NCBI GenBank assembly: GCA_003245875.1
Contig: QKBW01000063.1
Location: 1 to 8,472, forward strand
From: Candidatus Kaiserbacteria bacterium
GTDB taxonomy: Bacteria; Patescibacteriota; Minisyncoccia; Phycocordibacterales; UBA918
DNA length: 8,472 nt
Direction: 5' to 3'
Shown: in pieces, positions 1 through 4,971 of the stretch
Layout of the letters: each line of letters opens with the position of its first letter
How positions within the stretch are numbered: position 1 is the stretch's first letter
Position numbers and translations under genes: made by a program
The notes under the pieces: generated by a model
What the model saw: only the letters and a program-made list of their open reading frames with translations
What the model was told of the DNA's origin: nothing
Databases searched by the model: none

Positions 1-1
1 C

Positions 2-163
2 GATAGGCTCGAAAGTTTGCTCGGACGATTGAGCGCATGGCTCGACCGCGGTTCCACCGGGCTTCTGGTTGAGGTTGTGCAACCCGCCAGCGCTTTATTG
101 GTCAGATTAGAAGGGGTGTGCCTGCATGGCCACAAGTTTCGCTTGCGGCCCGGTGGTTGGTAG
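2..163 (+). CDS. C-terminal fragment of an unrecognised protein
   Basis: This is the only + strand frame open from the window edge. It gives 53 residues and ends at a TAG at 161-163. The visible part has an amphipathic stretch with many Leu residues (LESLLGRLSAWLDRG), then a probably beta-rich tail ending in HKFRLRPGGW. I do not recognise the family. No start codon is available because the gene begins outside the window. The gene converges on dnaE, with about 47 bp between the two stop codons. A small hairpin overlaps the stop codon. The reading could be chance because it is short, but an open frame ending directly at a hairpin before a convergent gene is what a real gene end looks like. The opposite strand was also considered and shows nothing recognisable. 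Confidence 0.5.
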   Translation, partial: DRLESLLGRLSAWLDRGSTGLLVEVVQPASALLVRLEGVCLHGHKFRLRPGGW

Positions 164-169
164 CCACCG
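151..169 (+). terminator. Weak hairpin at the end of the upstream gene
   Basis: CGGTGG (151-156) pairs with CCACCG (164-169), and the stem can extend by one G-T and one A-T pair to leave a 3-nt loop. A short TTTT lies about 12 nt downstream (181-184), too far for a standard intrinsic terminator. The hairpin sits in the gap between two convergent genes and might end transcription inefficiently in either direction. Confidence 0.3.
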
Positions 170-210
170 CAATCTCTGATCTTTTAATCGTACCTTGTGT
201 GAGAAACTTG

Positions 211-3200
211 TCAATCTATTGTTTCTTGCACTGGTGCCAGGGCTTTCATCCGATCGACGAGGATTGACGGTTCATCATTCCTGATATTGAGCTTGCCTTT
301 GACCGCCACGCAGGTGCCGGGTACAAGTAGTGTTTTGCTCTCGGCAAATACACCGGGGAAGGCAACCATTTCTATTGAGTCATCTTTGTTGGCCAGTCGA
401 ACAAAAGCCATACGCTCGCCCTTTTTGGTGAGCAATTCTCGGACGGTTTCGATCATGCCGGCGGTGACGACTGGGATTCCATTGCGGCCGTCTTGCTTGA
501 TAAGTGTAATGTCGCCACGACGCTTAAGTTCTTCTTCAAACTGATCGAGGGGGTGACCGCTCACATACACACCAAGCAGTTCTTTCTCCCAAAGAAGTTT
601 TTGTTCGGTGGTGGCTGGCGGAGCCTCGGTAAGTACTAAATCATTGACACTGCTCTCGATTCCACCGAAGAGAGAATCTTGACCGGCGGTTTTGCCCGCC
701 ACTCGTTCTTTGTTATATGCCAATAAGTTATCAATGTTGGCACTCATAGCACCGCGTTCGCCAAAGCGGTCGAGGGCACCGGTCATAATGAGTGCCTCGA
801 GTGATTTTTTATTAAGGTTACGATCGTGTATACGAGAAAGAAAATCTTGCAGCGAGGCAAATGGTCCATTGGCTTTGCGTTCTTCGATAATGACATCAGC
901 GATTCCTTCACCAAAGTTTTTAATAGTGGTCAGTCCAAAGCGGATTGTTTCTTTACCTGGTACTACTGAGAAATCAGCGAAAGACTCGTTGATGTCCGGC
1001 GGCAACACCTCGATCTGCATGCGGTCACATTCGTGGATGATCTCGGCGATCTTTTCTGTGTCGCCGGAATCGGCAGTGAGTACAGCCGACATGTATTCGA
1101 CCGGATAATTGGCTTTCATGTAGGCTGTTTGGTAGGCAACACGACCATAGCTAGCAGCGTGAGCCTTGTTAAATCCGTACGCGGCGAATGGTTCGATCAG
1201 GTGCCAGAGCTGATCAGCCTTGTGTTCAGAGAGGCCATGCTCGATAAAACCTTTCATCAACTTATCTTTTTCTGCTGCCATTACTTCCGGCACCTTCTTT
1301 CCCATGGCTTTGCGAAGTTTGTCGGCTTCGAGCCAAGAATAGCCGGCCAGTTCGATAGCGATCATCATCACGTCGTCCTGGTAGGTGATCACACCGTACG
1401 AACGCTTCAATAAGCTTTCCATACGTGGGTCGAGGTAAGTGACCAGGTTTGGATTATGCTTACGTTCAATATATTGTGGAATAGATTCCATCGGGCCCGG
1501 GCGATAGAGCGCAACCATAGCGTTGATGTCGTGAATAGTAGACGGCTGCAGTTGCTTAAGGAAGGCAGTCATACCGGTACCATTGAGCTGAAAGAGCCCC
1601 ATTGTTTGTCCACTTGCGAGCATGTCGAAAGTCTTTTTATCATCAAGTGGGATATTTTCGATGTCGATATCAATGTTGCGTATCTTGCTTACGCGGCGGA
1701 CGGCGTCGGCGAGGATGGCGAGGTTTTTGATACCAAGGAAGTCGAATTTCAAAAGACCGACGCCGTCCTCGCCGACGCTCCGCATCTCGTACTGTGTTAT
1801 GTATTTACCTGATTTGGTATCAAGCTGAATAGGCACGATGTCATTGAGTGGAATCGGGGAAATGACCACACCGGCTGCGTGTACACCAACGTGTCGCGCG
1901 CGGCCTTCTATTTTTTGGGCTAGGTCGATGATCTCACGACTATCGGCATCTTTTTGATATAACTTCTTAAGCTCCGGTTCTATTTCGAGCGCGCGCGCGA
2001 TGGTCATCGGGAAACCCTGACTACCCATCGGGATGAGTTTTGCGATGGTGTCACCGGTATTGTATGAATGGCCAAGTGCACGCGCTACGTCGCGCACTGC
2101 CGCGCGTGCCATCATTGTTCCGAAGGTGCCGATCTGTGCTACTTTGTCTGCACCGTATTTTGACTTGGCATACTCAATTATTTCGTCGCGGCGATTATCG
2201 GCATAGTCCATGTCGATATCAGGTGCTGACGGTCGTTCCGGGTTGAGGAAGCGCTGGAAAGGAAGGTGGTATTCAAGTGGGTTTACGTTGGTAATACCCA
2301 GAACATACGTTGTGTAGCTACCAGCAACCGATCCGCGAATGGTAGTGAATATCTTTCGTTCACGTGCCTCGCGTAGTAGGTCGCCCACAGCAAGGAAGTA
2401 GGTAGCATACCCTTTGGTTCTGATTACCCCCAACTCATAGTCGAGCCGTTCTTTTATCTTTGTGTTTGAAAGGTCGTCACCACGCCACGCCACGCCTTTA
2501 TATGCTCGGTCTTGCAACTCGTCATCCGGTGTCTTACCACTCTCGATAATGTAGTTCGGGAATTTCCAGGCATCTTGGCCGATAACGATGTCGACATTAC
2601 ATTCGTCAGCTATTTTGACCGTGTTAGCCAATGCCTCCGGTGTGTCGGCAAAGCGTTCTTTCATCTGTTCTTGAGTGGTGAAAGAAAAATCTTCGGCGCG
2701 GGTCGCACTGGTGTCAACCACGCCGCCGCTTTGAATCTTGACCATGACTTCACGTGCCACTGCATCGTCCTTATGCATATAGTAGATATCCTGTGCCGCG
2801 ACCAGTGGGGTGTTGGTTTTTTGGGCCAGGTCTTTTATCTTGGTTTGTAGTGATTTATGGTCGAGTATCTCAGGGTGATGGGTAATTTCTAAGTAAAGAT
2901 CATTACCATAAATACTTTTATACCAATCCAATTCAGCCTCGGCTTTTTCTAGGTCGTTATTTTTGAGGTGGAGGGTTGTTTCTCCTGAGAAAGAGGGGAG
3001 TATGGCAACCAGGCCCTCGTGGTACTTTTCCAATAGTTCGTGATCAAGGCGGGGACGGTAGTAGAAGCCCTCGGTATTGGAGAGGGTAACGAGTTGGATG
3101 AGGTTTTTATAGCCGGCTTCGTTCTTGGCCAACAACACCAAACGAGCGCGCGGCTTGTCGATCATGGTTTCTTTATCAAAACGTGTGCGTGGAGCAAGGT

Positions 3201-3423
3201 AAGCATCGAGACCAAAAATCGGTTTTATTTCTTCTGCTTGACAGGCTTTGAGAAAGTCGATGGCGCCATAGAGTGCGCCGGCGTCGGTTAATGCTATGGC
3301 CGTTTGCCCATCTTCTTTGGCGGCCTTGGCAAGTTCCTTGGGTTTTGGGATGGCATTGAGGAGGGAATAGTGAGAGTGGACATGTAGATGTATGAAGTCT
3401 GGTTTTTGTTCAGAAGCATCCAT
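211..3423 (-). CDS. dnaE: DNA polymerase III subunit alpha (DnaE)
   Basis: This is the catalytic subunit of the replicative polymerase, 1070 residues, within the normal DnaE range. An N-terminal PHP domain (about 10-280) starts with HLHVHSHYS. The C-family palm has the catalytic PDIDMD (D402, D404) and KFDFLG (D561). Further family blocks are GRARHVGVHAAGVV (507-520), ALYRPGP (638-644), LRKAMGKK (703-710) and AAYGFNKAHAASY (747-759). A helix-hairpin-helix region lies around 825-885. A likely beta-clamp binding motif, QDSLF, is at 915-919, and an OB fold spans about 983-1060. The PHP metal site looks degenerate: TDHGN reads TDAGA (A48) and NDxHY reads QDIYY (Y214), so in-cis proofreading is unlikely and a separate DnaQ-type exonuclease is expected. 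The ATG at 3423 has no Shine-Dalgarno and lies 8 nt from a consensus TATAAT. The gene is divergent from rnhB and no good terminator follows it. Confidence 0.98.
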   Translation of the reverse strand: MDASEQKPDFIHLHVHSHYSLLNAIPKPKELAKAAKEDGQTAIALTDAGALYGAIDFLKACQAEEIKPIFGLDAYLAPRTRFDKETMIDKPRARLVLLAKNEAGYKNLIQLVTLSNTEGFYYRPRLDHELLEKYHEGLVAILPSFSGETTLHLKNNDLEKAEAELDWYKSIYGNDLYLEITHHPEILDHKSLQTKIKDLAQKTNTPLVAAQDIYYMHKDDAVAREVMVKIQSGGVVDTSATRAEDFSFTTQEQMKERFADTPEALANTVKIADECNVDIVIGQDAWKFPNYIIESGKTPDDELQDRAYKGVAWRGDDLSNTKIKERLDYELGVIRTKGYATYFLAVGDLLREARERKIFTTIRGSVAGSYTTYVLGITNVNPLEYHLPFQRFLNPERPSAPDIDMDYADNRRDEIIEYAKSKYGADKVAQIGTFGTMMARAAVRDVARALGHSYNTGDTIAKLIPMGSQGFPMTIARALEIEPELKKLYQKDADSREIIDLAQKIEGRARHVGVHAAGVVISPIPLNDIVPIQLDTKSGKYITQYEMRSVGEDGVGLLKFDFLGIKNLAILADAVRRVSKIRNIDIDIENIPLDDKKTFDMLASGQTMGLFQLNGTGMTAFLKQLQPSTIHDINAMVALYRPGPMESIPQYIERKHNPNLVTYLDPRMESLLKRSYGVITYQDDVMMIAIELAGYSWLEADKLRKAMGKKVPEVMAAEKDKLMKGFIEHGLSEHKADQLWHLIEPFAAYGFNKAHAASYGRVAYQTAYMKANYPVEYMSAVLTADSGDTEKIAEIIHECDRMQIEVLPPDINESFADFSVVPGKETIRFGLTTIKNFGEGIADVIIEERKANGPFASLQDFLSRIHDRNLNKKSLEALIMTGALDRFGERGAMSANIDNLLAYNKERVAGKTAGQDSLFGGIESSVNDLVLTEAPPATTEQKLLWEKELLGVYVSGHPLDQFEEELKRRGDITLIKQDGRNGIPVVTAGMIETVRELLTKKGERMAFVRLANKDDSIEMVAFPGVFAESKTLLVPGTCVAVKGKLNIRNDEPSILVDRMKALAPVQETID
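1703..1778. repeat. Long near-perfect inverted repeat inside dnaE
   Basis: The arm at 1703-1720 and the arm at 1761-1778 are 18-nt reverse complements with one difference, separated by 40 nt. The longest uninterrupted match is GCGTCGGCGAGGA (13 nt). The arms encode part of the GEDGVGL segment and part of the ILADAVRR segment, on either side of the catalytic KFDFLG motif. The repeat could fold in the dnaE mRNA. It is less striking than the two repeats in rnhB because the codons here are constrained by conserved residues. Confidence 0.6.
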
Positions 3424-3436
3424 GATGAGGTATTAT
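3406..3436 (+). promoter_or_regulatory. Possible rnhB promoter sharing the dnaE -10
   Basis: TATTAT at 3431-3436 matches the -10 consensus at 5 of 6 positions and overlaps the oppositely oriented TATAAT of dnaE by five bases. The best -35-like sequence, TTGTTC (3406-3411), is weak and spaced 19 bp away, inside the dnaE coding region. The predicted start near 3443 would give rnhB a leader of about 12 nt without a Shine-Dalgarno. Confidence 0.4.
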
Positions 3437-3461
3437 AGCAAAATCAAAGCTAACATGACAT
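3432..3461 (-). promoter_or_regulatory. dnaE promoter, near-leaderless
   Basis: Reading the minus strand, a consensus TATAAT occupies 3437-3432. An ATGTCA (4 of 6 matches to TTGACA) lies 18 bp upstream at 3461-3456. The predicted transcription start, about 7 nt past the -10, falls near 3425, leaving only about 2 nt before the dnaE ATG at 3423. The transcript would therefore be essentially leaderless, in keeping with the absence of a Shine-Dalgarno. Confidence 0.65.
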
Positions 3462-4066
3462 TAACCAAAAAATACCTGATTGGTGTGGATGAAGCAGGAC
3501 GTGGGCCGTTGGCTGGGCCGGTGGCGGTTGGTGTGGTTGTGGTGCCGAAAGATTTTGATTGGCGGTTGTTGTCGGGGGTTAATGATAGCAAGCAGTTGAG
3601 TGAGAAAAAGCGAGAGGAAATATTTAAAGCTACGCAGATGCTTCGGGCTTCTGCGCATTTGGATTATGCGGTGGCTATGGTATCGGCTAGCGTGATAGAC
3701 AAGATTGGGATAGTGCCGGCGGTGGAACGGGCGATGGGTCGAGCTTTGAAAAAGCTCGACCCATCGCCCGCCGAAACACGTGTAAAGCTCGACGGCGGCT
3801 TGCGCGCACCAAGCGGATTTTTATATCAGGAGACGATCATAAAAGGGGACGCTAAGGAGAAGGTGATTGGATTGGCCTCGATATTGGCGAAAGTTACCCG
3901 CGATCGTTATATGGTGCGAATTGCGGACAAGCCGCAATTCGCACCATACGACTTTTCTATCCATAAAGGCTATGGCACCAAAGCACATCGTACAGCCATT
4001 GAAAGACACGGACTCTCTACACTACATCGCCACACCTTTTGCAAAGATATCAAAAGTGTGGTATGA
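3455..4066 (+). CDS. rnhB: Ribonuclease HII
   Basis: This enzyme cleaves RNA in RNA-DNA hybrids and single ribonucleotides embedded in DNA. It has 203 residues, typical for the family. Motifs in order are YLIGVDEAGRGPLAGP (D12, E13), NDSKQLSEKKRE, KLDGG (D113), ASILAKVTRDR (D150), then HKGYGT and a C-terminal HRHTF. The four acidic residues D12, E13, D113 and D150 form the expected DEDD catalytic set. In-frame ATGs exist at 3392, 3422 and 3425, but they would add a non-conserved tail and overlap dnaE or its promoter. The ATG at 3455 places the usual few residues before DEAGRG. No Shine-Dalgarno precedes it. Two perfect inverted repeats (20 bp and 17 bp arms) lie inside the frame, coding for the segments before D113 and just after D150. 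The gene's last codons overlap the promoter of the next unit, and no terminator follows. Confidence 0.97.
   Translation: MTLTKKYLIGVDEAGRGPLAGPVAVGVVVVPKDFDWRLLSGVNDSKQLSEKKREEIFKATQMLRASAHLDYAVAMVSASVIDKIGIVPAVERAMGRALKKLDPSPAETRVKLDGGLRAPSGFLYQETIIKGDAKEKVIGLASILAKVTRDRYMVRIADKPQFAPYDFSIHKGYGTKAHRTAIERHGLSTLHRHTFCKDIKSVV
3728..3770. repeat. Perfect 20-bp inverted repeat within rnhB
   Basis: The arm at 3728-3747 (CGGGCGATGGGTCGAGCTTT) is the exact reverse complement of 3751-3770, with a 3-nt loop GAA. It encodes RNase HII residues 92 to about 105 (RAMGRALKKLDPSP), a surface helix and turn upstream of D113. The reading frame stays open. No U-tract follows, so it is not an intrinsic terminator. 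In mRNA it would form a very stable hairpin. Confidence 0.95.
3910..3948. repeat. Perfect 17-bp inverted repeat within rnhB
   Basis: The arm at 3910-3926 (TATGGTGCGAATTGCGG) is the exact reverse complement of 3932-3948, with a 5-nt loop ACAAG. It encodes residues just after the catalytic KVTRDR block, roughly YMVRIADKPQFAPY. This region varies in length and sequence across RNase HII. No U-tract follows directly. Confidence 0.95.
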
Positions 4067-4067
4067 T
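4039..4067 (+). promoter_or_regulatory. Promoter of the Cys-rich gene
   Basis: TTGCAA (4039-4044) is followed after 17 bp by TATGAT (4062-4067), which matches the -10 consensus at 5 of 6 positions. It lies inside the last codons and stop of rnhB. The predicted start near 4074 gives a leader of about 64 nt that contains a strong Shine-Dalgarno. Confidence 0.65.
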
Positions 4068-4124
4068 TGCATTGCTCTCGAAGAACTGATTCCAGCGACC
4101 CAAAATTGAAACCTCAGAATATAC

Positions 4125-4132
4125 AGGAGAGG
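4125..4132 (+). promoter_or_regulatory. Strong Shine-Dalgarno deciding a TTG start
   Basis: AGGAGAGG lies 5 nt before the TTG at 4138; its AGGAG core is 8 nt from the start. It is the only clear Shine-Dalgarno in the window and makes the TTG the preferred start over the later in-frame ATG at 4159. Confidence 0.7.
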
Positions 4133-4137
4133 ACGCT

Positions 4138-4419
4138 TTGGGACAGAAGATCGGAGACATGGTGGCTGTAGCCATCAAAGAAAAAGGGGGAGCATGCAGG
4201 GATTGCCCGCTGCAAAGCGCAATCAATTGCGAAGCACCCAGTGGTAACTTGCAGCATAAAGCTGGGGTTGCCACCATAAGAGTGCGGGTGGTTTGTGTCG
4301 CCTGTTCGGGGTCAGAAGTTCGTCCCATGCAGGAGCACAGCTATCTGCAGTGCAAGCGCTATACGCATTACATCCGTGCGCTTGACCAGACTGACGCACC
4401 AATGGTACGTTCGGCGTAA
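4138..4419 (+). CDS. Small Cys-rich protein, function unknown
   Basis: This is a 93-residue protein started by TTG behind AGGAGAGG. I do not recognise its family. It has six cysteines: a CRDC pair (C20, C23), C31, a CVAC pair (C53, C56) and C72. Two CxxC knuckles 29 residues apart are compatible with one zinc-ribbon-like site, with C31 and C72 additional. The segment ATIRVRVVCVACSG looks like a beta strand leading into the second knuckle. No signal peptide or membrane helix is visible, so a cytoplasmic location is likely. The unit has its own promoter (4039-4067) and an intrinsic terminator (4477-4504), which argues for a real gene. It uses some codons that look uncommon nearby (AGG, AGA, GGG). 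It could be a nucleic-acid-binding or regulatory protein, but that is only suggested by the Cys pattern. Confidence 0.65.
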   Translation: MGQKIGDMVAVAIKEKGGACRDCPLQSAINCEAPSGNLQHKAGVATIRVRVVCVACSGSEVRPMQEHSYLQCKRYTHYIRALDQTDAPMVRSA

Positions 4420-4423
4420 CCAA

Positions 4424-4466
4424 CAGAAGGGTGACGAGGCTGACGTCGACAACAGCCTTCCTTCTG
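4424..4466 (+). other. Structured 3' untranslated hairpin
   Basis: Two nested stems form just after the TAA of the Cys-rich gene. CAGAAGG (4424-4430) pairs with CCTTCTG (4460-4466), and inside it AGGCTG (4437-4442) pairs with CAGCCT (4453-4458). The inner loop contains GTCGAC. The element lies 10 nt upstream of the terminator stem, so the 3' end of this mRNA carries two consecutive hairpins. Confidence 0.55.
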
Positions 4467-4476
4467 CCTCTGTACT

Positions 4477-4504
4477 GGCGCTTCCCTTGGGAGGCGCCTT
4501 TTTT
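4477..4504 (+). terminator. Intrinsic terminator of the Cys-rich gene
   Basis: GGCGCTTCCC pairs with GGGAGGCGCC at 4477-4498 (one G-T wobble, very tight loop), and six T residues follow directly (4499-4504). Confidence 0.9.
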
Positions 4505-4505
4505 C

Positions 4506-4533
4506 TTGCAAAAATTTCAATATTTGGTATAGT
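4506..4533 (+). promoter_or_regulatory. rpmF promoter
   Basis: TTGCAA (4506-4511), 16 bp, then TATAGT (4528-4533). The -35 hexamer is the same as at 4039 and follows the upstream terminator by one base. The predicted start near 4540 leaves an 18-nt leader with no Shine-Dalgarno before the ATG at 4558. Confidence 0.65.
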
Positions 4534-4557
4534 TGCGCCCACGTAATCTTATATTTT

Positions 4558-4854
4558 ATGGTAGTACGAATGCGACATAACCGCTCGCAGTCCGCGCAGC
4601 GACGCAGTCACCACGCCCTTAAGGCGCCGGTGCTTTCAGTCTGCAAGAACTGTGGCGCTTCTCACCGCCCACACCACATGTGTTTGGAGTGCGGACATTA
4701 CAATGGCCGTATGGTGATTGATAAGGAGGCTGCAAAGACAGCTCGCGAGGCTCGTATCAAGGCTAAGGAAGAGCGAATCCAGACCGAAGCTGAGCAGATC
4801 GCACCTAGCGAAGCTGAGGCGGTGACCAAAGCAGAGCCAGAGGAGCAGAAGTAA
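4558..4854 (+). CDS. rpmF: 50S ribosomal protein L32 (bL32)
   Basis: This is a structural protein of the large ribosomal subunit. The N-terminus has the basic Ser/Arg/His-rich form of bL32 (MVVRMRHNRSQSAQRRSHHA). It is followed by a zinc ribbon with C29, C32, C42 and C45 (CKNCG and CLECG) and the family ending HYNGR at 47-51. bL32 is usually about 55-65 residues; this one has 98. The extra ~40 residues form a Lys/Glu/Ala-rich tail (about 55-98) that is probably helical then disordered. The ATG at 4558 is preferred over the one at 4570 because it matches the usual length before the basic block. The gene has its own promoter and terminator and precedes nusB and rnc, near which rpmF is often found in bacteria. 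Confidence 0.95.
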   Translation: MVVRMRHNRSQSAQRRSHHALKAPVLSVCKNCGASHRPHHMCLECGHYNGRMVIDKEAAKTAREARIKAKEERIQTEAEQIAPSEAEAVTKAEPEEQK

Positions 4855-4857
4855 GTA

Positions 4858-4888
4858 AAGAGGGCGGGGCCGAAGGCCCCGCCCTTTT
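4858..4888 (+). terminator. Intrinsic terminator of rpmF
   Basis: AGGGCGGGGCC (4861-4871) pairs perfectly with GGCCCCGCCCT (4875-4885) around a GAA loop. It is flanked by AAG on the left and a TTTT run (4885-4888) on the right. It begins only a few bases after the rpmF stop codon. Confidence 0.93.
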
Positions 4889-4922
4889 CCACAAAAAGAC
4901 GCCTCCCAAGCATGCCCCTGCG

Positions 4923-4931
4923 TGCTATTAT
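4923..4931 (+). promoter_or_regulatory. Extended -10 promoter of nusB
   Basis: TGCTATTAT (4923-4931) is a TGn-extended -10 with 5 of 6 matches in the hexamer. No good -35 is visible at 16-18 bp, as is tolerated by extended -10 promoters. The predicted start near 4938 gives a leader of about 34 nt without a Shine-Dalgarno. Confidence 0.5.
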
Positions 4932-4971
4932 CATGAGTAGTTATTAACGTTTGCAAGTTCTCTAGTACATT

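Noticed and set aside
287..3291. Several + strand frames of 60-140 codons opposite dnaE (for example 692-1108, 1033-1413, 1456-1812, 2512-2850)
   Set aside because: They are antisense to a gene with full-length family motifs, have no recognisable domains, and show no promoter or Shine-Dalgarno that I could see.
3392..3454. Upstream in-frame ATGs for rnhB (3392, 3422, 3425)
   Set aside because: They overlap dnaE or the shared -10 element and add residues that are not conserved before the DEAGRG motif.
4074..4504. RNase P RNA or tmRNA instead of a protein gene in the promoter-to-terminator unit
   Set aside because: I looked for the conserved core strings of both RNAs and did not find them; the frame with Shine-Dalgarno and paired cysteines fits a protein better.
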